The notes: generated from the letters alone by a model not told the origin. A stretch of 64,000 bases of DNA from Tolypothrix bouteillei VB521301 (GCF_000760695.4 NZ_JHEG04000001.1:6330204-6394203); one strand, 5' to 3'. Positions 45,089 through 54,665 are shown, counted from the first letter of the stretch. Translations and numbers: made by a program.

Positions 45089-45774
45089 ACAGTGTACCTA
45101 CCAGTCAGAAAGATTTGTCAGATAAAGGTTTGAGTGTCAGTTTTACCCCACCTTAGACCTCAAGCGTGAAAGGGGAGGGAACTGAATATCAAACCTCTCC
45201 CCAAACCTCTCTCCAATGTATTGGGAGGATTCAAGGGGTAAATCTAACTTGTACGTACCGCAATCTCTCAGAACACGGGATGATGCCAAAATCATCAGGG
45301 TGAAGCAGGAATTCAGCTTTAGAGTTCAGCTAGACCAGTAACGAGAAATGTTTGGCCTTCTTGGGTCAGCTGTGAAGCATTTCATGTTCTCACGTTGGTT
45401 GAAGGGGAGGGTTTGACTGAGTTTTTCCAAAAACTTAGAATATGCAAATTATGGCGCGACAGTTTAACTTTGGGTAAGTCTAAAGTAACGAAGGAGCAAC
45501 TCCAAAACAATCGGGGCTTGAAGCCCTTCTCCCATAAGGAGAGAGGTTTGGGGTGTAATACAGTGAAGTCTGTTATGACTTCATCGAACTTACGATATTG
45601 AGAGAATCAGTCTTATAGAAACTCACCCAGCTTCTAAAAGAAACCGGGTTTGTGTTCGTTCAAATATAAAGGGTTTCGCTGACTGCAACACAAATAATTG
45701 TCTTGTGGAATGGACGAAATGTCGCATCAGGAAGGATAACAAATTTCATTTTTCATCTTTTATTCTTCCTTCAG
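45089..45774. other. Intergenic region with purine-rich repeats
   Basis: Contains AGGGGAGGGAACT / GAAGGGGAGGGTTTGACTGAG words and CCTTCTCCCATAAGGAGAGAGG (45525-45546), a palindrome of the dispersed type. No gene recognised; a 68-codon plus frame at 45395 lies on these repeats. Confidence 0.4.
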
Positions 45775-47457
45775 TTACTCAAATTGCAGTTGAGGCATGA
45801 GTTGTAAAGTTCCAATGCCTATATCTTTAGGTGAAAGGAATCTCGCTTCAAACAAAGCCATCATATCCCGTGGCTGAGGATTACCACGAGAAGAGCCGGT
45901 TAATCCTTTAGCAATCACCAAACCGCAGTATCCCTTAGTATTTTTACATCGCTGATTCCACTTTTGTCGGTCTTCTATATGTACGGGGTCATCATCCTCA
46001 AACTCACCAAACAAAATCAATTCGTCATTTTCAGTTTGTAACAAACCCAAATCGTAATCTTGCTCGTCAAAAGGATCTGCACCAGGATTAAAACCGATCC
46101 CCTTTAAACCACCTGCTTGTTCTATGTTCTCAATTAGGGTCTTTGCCTTAGGACGGGATGTTTGAATTAATATGACAGGTAATCCATCACCTACTTGTGT
46201 CATTTCACCAATCTTATGGTAGTTCGATCCCTTCCGCAAGTCATCCAAAGTTTCCCAAGACACAACACTTAAACTGATGAATGAATCTTCTGGTATCACA
46301 TCATCTCGTAATGACTGAAACAGAGACATTTCTTCATCGTCTTCATCGTCTTCATCGTCTTCATAACTATCATAATCATCGTCATCATCAAAACTGAAAC
46401 CCGCTATTTCCTCTAACTCTTCTGCTAACTGTGGCATGGTAGAGACAACAACAGGAATTGACTTTCCTGGGTCATTATTTGATGACTCAGGAAGAGTAAT
46501 GCGGTAGCGACGACTGAGGGTGGGGAAAGTGTCATCACTTAGTTGGCGACGGTAGTCCCGAATAAAACGGTATAAGCTTTCTAACGCTACGAAGACCACG
46601 AGTGCTTCTTCATCATATAAAACCGATCTCAACCCTTCTAATGGATGAATATTACCGAAGGTGGGTTCTATGTCTGAAAGTGACAAATCTGCTAAATCGA
46701 AAAACTCATCATCTTCATCATCTATTTCATCGGTACTCTCAAAAGTGAGAAACAGACAATCCTGCTTGAGAAAAGCTTCTTCTAAACGCCCCTGTAATTC
46801 ATCATCTCTTAAAACTGTGGCTCGAAACTGTTTTAACGATTCTTCAGAGCGATATAGTAAAATTCCGTATTCCATACCCAGCATACCCATAACGCTGGCA
46901 TAAAGAGTTCCGACATCCCACCGATCGATCTCAATTGATAAAATTTGCTGTTCTTCTAAAAATTCCCAAGGGGCTGCTTGCCAAATGGCAAATGCTTTTT
47001 CTCGCAGCACTTGTACGTACTGTGGGGGTAAGTCAGGAACTTGGCTATCCAAAATTTCAGCAAACCCACGAAATAATTCGTCAATTAACGGCAATTCTGG
47101 TGAATATTCTATTGCTATGTCTAAATCTTGGAGGACTCCGCGCAGGTAGAATTGAATTTCTCTGTCTCTAACCACAATTCTTTGGGGACGAGCAGGTTTC
47201 GCCGGACTGTGAGGATGCTCCATTGCTCGCATCAAGGTACGAACAACTGCTTCCGGACCGGTTTCTGGTGCTACTACATCCATACCCCGGACAATACCCT
47301 GCGTGCCGTCCACCCACAAAATGCACTCACCCTTGACCTCGGTTTCCAGGCTTTGGCTTGGCGGTGATAACAACGGACGGCGATCGCCCTCCCATACAGA
47401 AGGAATTTGAGTTAATTTCTTCAGCCGACGACTGGTAGAGCGATTAAAACTTGTCAT
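45775..47457 (-). CDS. Acidic cyanobacterial protein (DUF6930-like), 560 aa
   Basis: Large soluble protein conserved in cyanobacteria (DUF6930-type as I recall). Basic N-terminus (STSRRLKKLTQ), then L-W-V-D-G-T-Q-G-I-V-R-G-M and V-V-R-D-R-E-I-Q-F-Y-L-R-G. Near residue 355-375 is a stretch almost wholly of Asp/Glu/Tyr (DDDDDYDSYEDDEDDEDDEE), written in DNA as CTTCATCGT-type repeats. Close to the end Y-C-G-L-V-I-A-K-G-L-T-G-S-S-R-G-N-P-Q-P-R-D. No catalytic motif recognised. Function unknown. Confidence 0.65.
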   Translation of the reverse strand: MTSFNRSTSRRLKKLTQIPSVWEGDRRPLLSPPSQSLETEVKGECILWVDGTQGIVRGMDVVAPETGPEAVVRTLMRAMEHPHSPAKPARPQRIVVRDREIQFYLRGVLQDLDIAIEYSPELPLIDELFRGFAEILDSQVPDLPPQYVQVLREKAFAIWQAAPWEFLEEQQILSIEIDRWDVGTLYASVMGMLGMEYGILLYRSEESLKQFRATVLRDDELQGRLEEAFLKQDCLFLTFESTDEIDDEDDEFFDLADLSLSDIEPTFGNIHPLEGLRSVLYDEEALVVFVALESLYRFIRDYRRQLSDDTFPTLSRRYRITLPESSNNDPGKSIPVVVSTMPQLAEELEEIAGFSFDDDDDYDSYEDDEDDEDDEEMSLFQSLRDDVIPEDSFISLSVVSWETLDDLRKGSNYHKIGEMTQVGDGLPVILIQTSRPKAKTLIENIEQAGGLKGIGFNPGADPFDEQDYDLGLLQTENDELILFGEFEDDDPVHIEDRQKWNQRCKNTKGYCGLVIAKGLTGSSRGNPQPRDMMALFEARFLSPKDIGIGTLQLMPQLQFE

Positions 47458-47836
47458 AGAGTCATTTCATCAAAAAAATAATAAAGAAATCAATTTTTGG
47501 GTTATACAAATACCCAGAGCCAAAAGCCCTGGCTATTTGTGAAGAGCGATAAACTGGGTACAGCTTGCGCTTTGCGAGCGCGGATAACAACCGTTACAAA
47601 GCATAAATTTCAAAAATATTGAATTTTTACATACCGAATCTCTCAATTCTAGAATAAAAATCTTGGCCTGCTTTTAACGGAGTATTTATAATTTGCCAAC
47701 TCGGGGCACTAATGTCGCTACAATAGAAGCAAAAAAGGCGTGAGAAACTCACATTGGCGGCAGGATGTAGGTTTAATTCTCTCACTCTGCTGCGGTATGG
47801 TTAAGCTTAAACGAGGTAAGGAGTATAAACAAACAT
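47458..47836. other. Divergent intergenic region upstream of the SufA/IscA gene
   Basis: About 380 bases between divergent genes, so both promoters should be here. Near 47815 GGTAAGGAG gives the ribosome binding site of the SufA-type gene. No gene or clear regulatory box otherwise. Confidence 0.4.
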
Positions 47837-48193
47837 ATGACACAAGCCATTCAACCTCAACAAAAGGGAATTCAAATTAGCGATGCCGCACTGCAACAGG
47901 TAAAATTCTTGCGAGATAGGCAAGGTACAGACCTCTGCTTGCGGGTCGGAGTTCGTCAAGGTGGTTGTTCTGGAATGTCTTACTTAATGGATTTTGAAGA
48001 CCCCAGCAAAATTACCCCCCACGATGAAGTTTATGATTATGACGGCTTCAAAATTGTATGCGATCGCAAGAGCTTATTATATCTCTATGGTTTAATACTA
48101 GATTATAGCGATGCCATGATTGGTGGTGGCTTTCAGTTTTCCAACCCCAATGCTAACCAAACCTGTGGTTGTGGTAAATCGTTTGGTGTGTAA
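47837..48193 (+). CDS. Iron-sulfur carrier of the IscA/SufA (HesB) family, 118 aa
   Basis: A-type Fe-S carrier. The three conserved cysteines are present: Cys44 in Q-G-G-C-S-G-M-S-Y, and Cys110 and Cys112 in T-C-G-C-G-K-S-F. It carries 2Fe-2S/4Fe-4S clusters to targets, downstream of the SUF machinery. The sufS and sufD genes are 14 kb away in this window, so it is not part of that operon. A TPR gene follows 31 bases later on the same strand. Confidence 0.92.
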   Translation: MTQAIQPQQKGIQISDAALQQVKFLRDRQGTDLCLRVGVRQGGCSGMSYLMDFEDPSKITPHDEVYDYDGFKIVCDRKSLLYLYGLILDYSDAMIGGGFQFSNPNANQTCGCGKSFGV

Positions 48194-48224
48194 CCACCTG
48201 ACCTATGACCCGTGACTCAGACAA

Positions 48225-48647
48225 ATGACTCAAACAGTTGAAACCCTCTTTGATACAGGATTAGAACGTTATAAAGCTGGAGAATCAGCAGAGACTTTAA
48301 TTCCTGTATTTAAAGAAATTTGCGATCGCGCCCCTAAAAACAGCGCTGCTTGGACGTGCTTGGCATGGCTGTATCTGTTAAACGACAAAGCAAACGCAGC
48401 ATTCAAAGCCGCTCAAAAAGCTGTCAAGTTGAATCCCCAAGACCCTCAAGCAAGGGTCAATCTTGCTGTTGCAATGTTAGAAACAGGTCAAAAAGGTTTG
48501 CGCGAGCACGTTGACTTTGCACACCAGCTGATCTTTGTAAATCCTGACTGGCAAGAAGAAATCAAAAGCAGCATAGAAGATGGCTTAAACAGAAAACCAG
48601 ATTGGCAAAGTTTGAAAAAAGTTAAAGGTTGGTTGTTTCCTGAGTAG
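48225..48647 (+). CDS. TPR-repeat protein, 140 aa
   Basis: At least two tetratricopeptide units: S-A-A-W-T-C-L-A-W-L-Y-L-L-N-D-K-x-N-A-A-F-K-A-A-Q-K-A-V-K-L-N-P and P-Q-A-R-V-N-L-A-V-A-M-L-E-T-G. The end is basic (W-Q-S-L-K-K-V-K-G-W-L). Cytoplasmic. It sits 31 bases behind the SufA/IscA-type gene, and the two are likely co-transcribed; it may serve as an adaptor for Fe-S delivery, an inference. Confidence 0.88.
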   Translation: MTQTVETLFDTGLERYKAGESAETLIPVFKEICDRAPKNSAAWTCLAWLYLLNDKANAAFKAAQKAVKLNPQDPQARVNLAVAMLETGQKGLREHVDFAHQLIFVNPDWQEEIKSSIEDGLNRKPDWQSLKKVKGWLFPE

Positions 48648-48733
48648 TGGTTAGTGGTTAGTGGTTGGTTGTTGGTAATTGTAAACTACTAACAAATAAC
48701 AACTAACCGCTAACTATCATTTCCCAATTTCTT

Positions 48734-48976
48734 ATGAAAGATAAATTCATAAACTGGCTCAACTTTATCCTAGTTGCGGACGTATTTCTGGTCTTGTTTG
48801 GCTTTGCATGGTTAGCAGTAGCAGCAATCGGCCAAGCAAGCGGAGTCGCACTTGGCTTAGATTTATGGTACAAGCTGTGGCAACCCGTATTTAATCCAGC
48901 TATTGGCATCCTAATGGCAGGCGCTCTTGTCAGTGGAATTACCAGTTGGGTGTCTAGGAAATTTCAGAAGAGCTAA
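48734..48976 (+). CDS. Small membrane protein, 80 aa
   Basis: Two transmembrane helices, at about residues 9-32 (L-N-F-I-L-V-A-D-V-F-L-V-L-F-G-F-A-W) and 52-72 (F-N-P-A-I-G-I-L-M-A-G-A-L-V-S-G), with basic ends. The product is conserved in appearance but unnamed to me. TTAGTGGTTAG repeats separate it from the TPR gene. Confidence 0.7.
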   Translation: MKDKFINWLNFILVADVFLVLFGFAWLAVAAIGQASGVALGLDLWYKLWQPVFNPAIGILMAGALVSGITSWVSRKFQKS

Positions 48977-49324
48977 TGGAAGACTGGCTAATGGCTAATA
49001 GCTAATAGCTAATGGCTAATGGTGAGTTCTGTCCTGTAGGCGGTGAGTCCAGTGCTGTAGGCGGGTTTCCCGCGCCCTGGCAACTGGTGAGTCCAGCCCT
49101 GATAGCGAAGCGTGGCGCGAATGCGCCATAGGCGGGTCTCCCGCGCCCTGGGGACTGGCGAACCCGTATAGCCCTGCGGGCATAGCTTCGCAACGCGTAG
49201 CGTCTGTGCTCCTGAGATAGGGCGTATAGCCCTGCGGGCATAGCTTCGCATCGCGAAGCGTCTGTGCTCCTGAGATACAAGGGAGGGCAATTAGCAATTA
49301 GCCATTAGCAATTAGCCATTAGCC
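48977..49324. repeat. Composite repeat region
   Basis: Heptamers (CTAATGGAAGACTGGCTAAT) at the left and GCAATTAGCCATTAGC at the right frame a GC-rich block. Inside are GGTGAGTCC words, GGCGGGTTTCCCGC, CGCGCCCTGG twice, and a tandem duplication of about 59 bp (GTATAGCCCTGCGGGCATAG, then GCGTCTGTGCTCCTGAGATA) at about 49166-49280. Three overlapping minus-strand frames are artefacts of this repeat. Confidence 0.8.
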
Positions 49325-50248
49325 CTATTTCAAAATTTGCGCTAGTGCCGGTTCAACCGAGGGGTATTTGTACTGAAAGCCAATGCTTTGAGTGCGTTTG
49401 GGAAGCACTTGCTGACCTTCCAGAACAACTATCGCTCCTTCTCCTAAAAGGGCTTCTATTGCAAAGGAAGGTACGGGTAACCAAGAGGGACGATTCATAA
49501 CTTGTCCCATAGTTTTGCTGAGTTCTGTCATGCGGACTGGAGAAGGAGCTGTTGCATTATAGACTCCTTGCATATCAGTTCTGGTTAAAGCCTGTAAAAT
49601 CAAGTTAACAACATCATCTACATGAATCCACGAAAACCACTGCTGACCGTTGCCAATAGGACCGCCCGCATAGAGTTTAAATGGAGTAATCATTTTACCT
49701 AAGGCACCACCAGTACCCAAAACAATGCCCAAGCGTAAAACAACCAATCGCACGCCAGCTTCGGTGACTTTTTGAGCTTCTGCTTCCCAAGCTTGACAGA
49801 CTTGGGCAAGAAAATCATTACCTGGTGGGCTAGTTTCATCAAAAGTAGCTGTTTCACTTGTGCCATAATAACCAATCGCTGAGGCGTTAACCAGCACATT
49901 TGGTTTAGGATTGCTGCTAGCTATAGCTTCTACGATTTTTTGCGTTCCAAGCTTGCGACTGTTTAAAATTTCCTGCTTGCGTTCTGAAGTCCAACGCCCC
50001 TCACCAATAGGTTCTCCTGCAAGATTAACAACTCCGTCACAACTCGCAATGGCGCTTTGCCAAGAACCAGATGCGGTGGGTGTGTAGGTCACAACCTTAA
50101 CATTTGGAAAAGCTGTAGATGGAAAAACTTTTTGGGCAAAGGAAGCGCTACGGGTTAAAATAACCACTTCCATGCCCTCTTTCTGGAGCCGTTCTACCAA
50201 ACGACTACCCACAAATCCTGTTGCTCCAGCGATCGCTACTTTCATCAT
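49325..50248 (-). CDS. thyD: TIGR01777 family NAD-dependent epimerase (ThyD/YfcH-like), 307 aa
   Basis: Extended SDR: NAD-binding I-A-G-A-T-G-F-V-G-S-R-L, G-V-V-N-L-A-G-E-P-I, N-A-S-A-I-G-Y-Y-G, and W-I-H-V-D-D-V. This is the TIGR01777/SulA-type layout. In cyanobacteria this protein is named ThyD, linked with thylakoid membranes and cell division (SulA/Slr1223 group). The Y-x3-K is degenerate (GYYGTSE), so catalysis is doubtful. Length is normal. Confidence 0.88.
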   Translation of the reverse strand: MMKVAIAGATGFVGSRLVERLQKEGMEVVILTRSASFAQKVFPSTAFPNVKVVTYTPTASGSWQSAIASCDGVVNLAGEPIGEGRWTSERKQEILNSRKLGTQKIVEAIASSNPKPNVLVNASAIGYYGTSETATFDETSPPGNDFLAQVCQAWEAEAQKVTEAGVRLVVLRLGIVLGTGGALGKMITPFKLYAGGPIGNGQQWFSWIHVDDVVNLILQALTRTDMQGVYNATAPSPVRMTELSKTMGQVMNRPSWLPVPSFAIEALLGEGAIVVLEGQQVLPKRTQSIGFQYKYPSVEPALAQILK

Positions 50249-50469
50249 TATTAACTGCGAGTCTTCACCAGACCCCTATTTTACTAGCAATTAGCAATGA
50301 CTCCCGAACTCTCCGCTATATTACCTAAAAGGGTAGCACCCACCCTACTGTTCCCTATTCTCTGTTTCCTCTAAATAGCAGTTCGCTTTTTAATTAAACT
50401 GTAATAACTTGCCTATTGGGTAGTTGGATATTATAGGATGGACGGAGTGTTGCACGGCGTGGGGCTATT

Positions 50470-50817
50470 ATGGCTCGCTATACCTGTTCGTTTATTCTTT
50501 CGGTTGCTCTCAACCATCTTCAGCCATTAATGGTAGAACTTCTACAAGACTGCAATCTAGAAGTACAATATTATACTTCTGATTACATAATGGCACGTGA
50601 GATTCCTGGGACTGTACCCTTTTCTAAATTAGTAACGGTGGAAGCGTTGATTGATAAAAGTTCGGCTACTGAAACAGAGACGCGGATGAGCATTGTGATT
50701 AAAAACGAGGAACTACCTCTCCAACTGGATAATCACTGCCGACAAATGTTTGAGTTTATCAAACAGGAGATTGAACATTGCCGTCATTGGCATCTTATAG
50801 AAAGTCTTGCTGGCTGA
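50470..50817 (+). CDS. Conserved hypothetical protein, 115 aa
   Basis: Soluble protein with strands and helices alternating: T-C-S-F-I-L-S-V-A, then Q-P-L-M-V-E-L-L-Q-D-C-N-L-E-V-Q-Y-Y-T-S-D-Y-I-M-A-R-E, and C-x3-F-E-F-I-K-Q-E-I-E-H-C near the end. It looks like a conserved cyanobacterial protein; no name known to me. It is preceded by GGGGCTATT and stands alone. Confidence 0.6.
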   Translation: MARYTCSFILSVALNHLQPLMVELLQDCNLEVQYYTSDYIMAREIPGTVPFSKLVTVEALIDKSSATETETRMSIVIKNEELPLQLDNHCRQMFEFIKQEIEHCRHWHLIESLAG

Positions 50818-50936
50818 GGTTATTAGCGCTGGTAACGCTTGTGCTCGAGCTAGCAATTCAATTAGCTAGCTTGTAGCAAAATGCTTGAGCGAGCATACAA
50901 GCTAGCAGCAGAAATTTTCTGCCAACAGTTCAGTTA

Positions 50937-51437
50937 TCAGTCTTCTAGATCCTCTGTCATTCCAGGATTAATGAGTGTAATATCATACTCACTAGCATCT
51001 GTCTGTCCTGTAGACCGCATGCTGTCCCGCAGTAAGTAATAAATGGCACGAACCTGCGGACCAAAAACAACTTCATCCTCATTTTTAAGATCGTGGGCTG
51101 GAATTTTGCGACCGTTAATCATTAAACCGTTGGAACTCGTTTTGCCTTTGGCATCACCATCGACGATTCGGTAATAATAGCCCCGTTTTTTATCATCACG
51201 CGGTAGCCTAACGAGAGTTGCATGACGGCGCGAGACAAATTGTGACACAAGGCGAATATCGCACTCCCGATCTCTACCGATAGAATAAGTAGGACGATCT
51301 AACGTGAACTCTTTACGTCCTTGGTCGTCTTCTATAATCAGTAAATGACTTTCATTAGTTTCTGCTGCCATTGACACGTTTTTTAAATCAGATGGACTGT
51401 TATCAATAAAAATTTGTTGAGAATTTTTTTCTGTCAT
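50937..51437 (-). CDS. FHA-domain protein, 166 aa
   Basis: Forkhead-associated domain (about residues 45-130): Y-S-I-G-R-D-R-E-C-D-I-R-L, then F-V-S-R-R-H-A-T-L-V-R, and S-S-N-G-L-M-I-N-G-R-K-I, with the phosphothreonine-binding Arg, Ser, Arg-His and Asn. The protein should bind phosphothreonine peptides made by Ser/Thr kinases of the cell. I prefer ATG 51437 (MTEKNSQ); ATG 51512 would add 25 residues that include no conserved motif. The C-terminus is acidic (MTEDLED). Confidence 0.9.
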   Translation of the reverse strand: MTEKNSQQIFIDNSPSDLKNVSMAAETNESHLLIIEDDQGRKEFTLDRPTYSIGRDRECDIRLVSQFVSRRHATLVRLPRDDKKRGYYYRIVDGDAKGKTSSNGLMINGRKIPAHDLKNEDEVVFGPQVRAIYYLLRDSMRSTGQTDASEYDITLINPGMTEDLED

Positions 51438-51666
51438 GTTACTAGGTAGCGTTAAATCGTCGTTAATCGGTATTAATCGGAATAAAACTGTAGCTGTACC
51501 CGTCTCTCGCACTCATGCCCCTAAACTATAGTGATAATTAAATAGTACTTATACTGTTATATTGTATGCTCACCTAAAAGAGTAGAACATTTCGTTCTAC
51601 TCGTGATTGTTTTTGTGAGTCTGCTAATAGGGAAACCTTGTCAAATCATACCTCTACAGTGAGAGT

Positions 51667-54153
51667 TCAGTCAGGGCGAGCAAAACGTCTTAACAATAAA
51701 GAATTTGTGACTACGCTGACTGAACTAAAAGCCATTAATGCAGCCGCACCAGAGGGGCTTAAGACAAAACCGAAACCGGGCAACAGAACACCAGCTGCTA
51801 AGGGAATTCCAAGTGTGTTGTACGCGAAAGCCCAAAATAAGTTCTGACGGATTTTACTGAAAGTGGCGCGGCTGAGTTGGATGGATTCAACCACGTCTGT
51901 TAAGCGATCGCGCATTAATACGATTTCAGATGTTTCCGTGGCAACATCTGTTCCTGAGTGTAACGTAATACCTACATCTGCCTGAGACAAAGCAGGGGCA
52001 TCGTTAATACCATCGCCTACCATGGCAATGAGGGACTTCGGCTTGGGCAAATTAATTCCCACTCCCCATTCGCTACTTTCTATTCCCCCCTGTAACTCTT
52101 GAATGACAGAGGCTTTCTTTGTAGGGGGAACGCCAGCTACAACATCAGTGCTTGAAAGTCCCAGTTGATTGGCTACAGTCTTTGCTGCTTCTAGTGAGTC
52201 ACCGCTTAACATCATGACCCGCAGACCCATTTGGCGCAACTTGTCTACTGTTGCTTTGGCATCTGGTCTTATCGTGTCTTGAACAGCAATCAGTCCGGCT
52301 ACAGTGCCTTCAAATGCTATAAAAACAACTGTTTTCCCATCCGCCGCTAGTGTTTGAGCTTGTTGTGCAATGGTTTCGCCGATCTCAATTCCATGCCAGT
52401 GCAACCAGTCGCTATTACCCAAAAGCACCAAACTCCCTTCCACAAGAGCAGATACACCAAATCCAGGTTCTGTACGAAAATCCGTAGCATTGGGGATTGG
52501 CAAACCTTGTTTTTGTGATTCTTGTACGATCGCTTTTGCCAGCGGGTGAATTGTTCCACTTTCCACAGCGGCTGCTATTTTGAGCAGAAATTGGCGATTG
52601 AGAGACAAGGTGGAATTTTCTCCCTTGTCTCCCCAAACGGGGATACAGTCTGTTATGACAGGATGACCTGTTGTCAGAGTCCCGGTTTTATCAAAAACAA
52701 CAGTGCCTAGAAGGTGTACTTTCTCCAAAACGTCGCCACCTTTGATTAAAAGACCTCTCTCCGCACCAATAGTTGTCCCAACAAGTATAGCTGTGGGTGT
52801 TGCCAGCCCTAAAGCACACGGACAAGCAACTACCATAACTGCGATCGCTAGTTTAAGGCTGATAAGAAGCGGTGAGGGGGTGAGGGGGTGAGGGGGTAAG
52901 GGGGTGAGGGAATGATGAGCGGTGTTCATTCCAACGGACACACTTAAATCGTGCCAAAGGTGGGTGCCGAAAAAGTACCAGAAAACAAATGTTAACAGCG
53001 CGGCTGTCAATACCCCGTAGGTAAAGTATCCTGCTACTGTGTCTGCTAATTTTTGTACGGGTGCTTTCCGAGTTTGGGCTGTTTCTACTAAGGCAACAAT
53101 CTGAGCTAAGGTTGTATCGCTTCCTGTTCGAGTGGCTCGAATTGCGATCGCTCCTGACAGATTTATTGTCCCTGCTACTACGAAATCTCCCGGTTGCTTG
53201 ATAACTGGCATTGCTTCTCCAGTCAGCATCGACTCATCTAGAGTTGTTTGTCCGTCTACAATCTCACCATCAACGGGAATTTTATCTCCGGGAAGAACTT
53301 GCAACCATTCACCAACACGCACGACTTCAGCAGGAATTTCTACAACTTCCCTATTGGCAGAAACTGTAAGAGTCGTATCTTCCTCTGTTTTTGGTTTCGC
53401 TATCAACCGGGCTACTTGCGGTTGGAGGGCGAGCAATCCTTTAAAGGCGACAGCCGCACGATTTCTGGCTCGTTTTTCCAATGTACGCCCTAACAAAATA
53501 AAGCCCAGCATCATCACTGGCTCATCGAAGAAACATTCCCAACCCAGTTGGGGAAACACTAAGGCGACTAAGCTGGCAATGTAGGCTGTTAGCGTTCCCA
53601 ATCCTACAAGGGTATTCATATTAGGTGCATTGTGCCGCACCCCAAGCCACCCATCCACCAAAATTGGACGACCGGGGATAAGTATGGCGACAGTTGCCAA
53701 GCCACAATGGAACCAAATGTTTTGCAAAACTGGCGGTATCGGTCCGCCAAGGCTGCCAATATGCCCGGTAATTGACAGTACCAGAAGTATTGCTGCGATC
53801 GCCAACTGCCGCCGCGCTGACTTGATTTCTTGGCGCTGGCGTTCTTCTAGGCTGGGTATTCCTTGTGTCTCGCTTGCTCCTTGCCCGCGTAATTTCCGAG
53901 GTTGAGTCGGGAATCCAGCCGATGTTAATTTCTCTGCTAGTGCTTCTGGCGGTACTGCACCAGTTTCTAATTCTACGACTGCGACTTCTGTCGCTAGGTT
54001 CACACAAGCGCTTTTAACTCCCGGATGTTGAGTTAGCTGGCGTTCTACTGCCTTTACACAGCCAGCACACTTCATACCCCTAACATCCAAAGTAATTTTC
54101 TCTGTTGTTAGGGCTGGTTCTGAGGGAAGGTTAGTCTTCGAGACAAATTGCAT
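51667..54153 (-). CDS. ctaA: Copper P1B-type ATPase (CtaA-like), 828 aa
   Basis: Membrane Cu(I) pump. N-terminal HMA domain with G-M-K-C-A-G-C-V; the ion-site motif A-C-P-C-A-L-G-L-A-T-P-T; D-K-T-G-T-L-T (phosphorylated Asp); H-P-L-A-K-A-I; T-G-E-A; and G-D-G-I-N-D-A-P-A-L. The GMKCAGCV form fits CtaA (copper supply for plastocyanin and oxidase) better than PacS; this choice is tentative. I choose ATG 54153 (MQFVSKTNL), since an ATG at 54252 adds an unconserved 33-residue basic stretch. A proline-rich insert (S-L-T-P-L-P-P-H-P-L-T-P-S-P) before the CPC helix is made by a tandem DNA repeat. Confidence 0.92.
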   Translation of the reverse strand: MQFVSKTNLPSEPALTTEKITLDVRGMKCAGCVKAVERQLTQHPGVKSACVNLATEVAVVELETGAVPPEALAEKLTSAGFPTQPRKLRGQGASETQGIPSLEERQRQEIKSARRQLAIAAILLVLSITGHIGSLGGPIPPVLQNIWFHCGLATVAILIPGRPILVDGWLGVRHNAPNMNTLVGLGTLTAYIASLVALVFPQLGWECFFDEPVMMLGFILLGRTLEKRARNRAAVAFKGLLALQPQVARLIAKPKTEEDTTLTVSANREVVEIPAEVVRVGEWLQVLPGDKIPVDGEIVDGQTTLDESMLTGEAMPVIKQPGDFVVAGTINLSGAIAIRATRTGSDTTLAQIVALVETAQTRKAPVQKLADTVAGYFTYGVLTAALLTFVFWYFFGTHLWHDLSVSVGMNTAHHSLTPLPPHPLTPSPLLISLKLAIAVMVVACPCALGLATPTAILVGTTIGAERGLLIKGGDVLEKVHLLGTVVFDKTGTLTTGHPVITDCIPVWGDKGENSTLSLNRQFLLKIAAAVESGTIHPLAKAIVQESQKQGLPIPNATDFRTEPGFGVSALVEGSLVLLGNSDWLHWHGIEIGETIAQQAQTLAADGKTVVFIAFEGTVAGLIAVQDTIRPDAKATVDKLRQMGLRVMMLSGDSLEAAKTVANQLGLSSTDVVAGVPPTKKASVIQELQGGIESSEWGVGINLPKPKSLIAMVGDGINDAPALSQADVGITLHSGTDVATETSEIVLMRDRLTDVVESIQLSRATFSKIRQNLFWAFAYNTLGIPLAAGVLLPGFGFVLSPSGAAALMAFSSVSVVTNSLLLRRFARPD
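52868..52913. repeat. In-frame tandem GGTGAGGG-type repeat inside the copper ATPase gene
   Basis: Five or so near-identical 8-base units (GGTGAGGG, with one GGTAAGGG), in total about 40 bases, coding for alternate Leu-Thr-Pro and Pro residues between two membrane helices. Confidence 0.85.
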
Positions 54154-54311
54154 GGAAATGTTTAGATTTGCTACGAAAGAAATATAAACGCGCTTATTTA
54201 AGCGCCTCTTATTTGAGCGTAGGCGAAATCTGAAGCATTGACAGATTGTCAAACATATTAAGTTTTGTTAAGCGCAGGTCGTTGGATGTTATCCCCGATC
54301 CTTTCTCTTCA

Positions 54312-54500
54312 TTATTTTATGGGACGATGATACCAACGCCAATACATCACGTAAATTAACGCGAGTCCCTGTAATGGTATGAGAACAAATTCCCCTTTTA
54401 AAAATGGGTGTATTTCCAAATGAGACATAGTACTGAAATAAGCCATTGCCATGAGAGCAAGAGCGATTAAAGTTATATTTTTCCCTTTGAGAGCCAACAT
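54312..54500 (-). CDS. Small membrane protein, 62 aa
   Basis: Two hydrophobic helices (I-T-L-I-A-L-A-L-M-A-M-A-Y-F and F-V-L-I-P-L-Q-G-L-A-L-I-Y-V-M-Y-W) and a basic tail. It has a short loop with H-L-E-I-H-P-F. Conserved-looking, no name known to me. It lies downstream of the DUF2752/TM2 genes and upstream of nothing on the same strand except the copper ATPase 159 bases on. Confidence 0.65.
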   Translation of the reverse strand: MLALKGKNITLIALALMAMAYFSTMSHLEIHPFLKGEFVLIPLQGLALIYVMYWRWYHRPIK

Positions 54501-54559
54501 ATTCTTAAATACTATTTAGTTTCTCATAAACACTAACACAACTATAGCAATCCTAAATT

Positions 54560-54665
54560 ATTTGTAAAAAATTTGGATGGCTAATTGCTAATTGCTAATA
54601 GTCAGAAAGCCATTAGCCATTAGCCATTAGCCATTAGCCATTAGCTATTAGCTATTAACAGTCTT
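54560..54665. repeat. Heptamer repeats (GCCATTA)
   Basis: Seven or so GCCATTA/GCTATTA units with the GGCTAATTGCTAATTG counterpart just before, forming a long imperfect inverted repeat. Confidence 0.7.

Noticed and set aside
44962..45156. 64-codon frame
   Set aside because: It covers the small MITE-like element; no start context.
49002..49297. Three overlapping ~93-codon minus frames
   Set aside because: A tandem GC-rich repeat is open in all three frames; their proteins share the same repeated words shifted by frame.
51638..51847. 69-codon frame on the plus strand
   Set aside because: It overlaps the conserved end of the copper ATPase gene in antisense.
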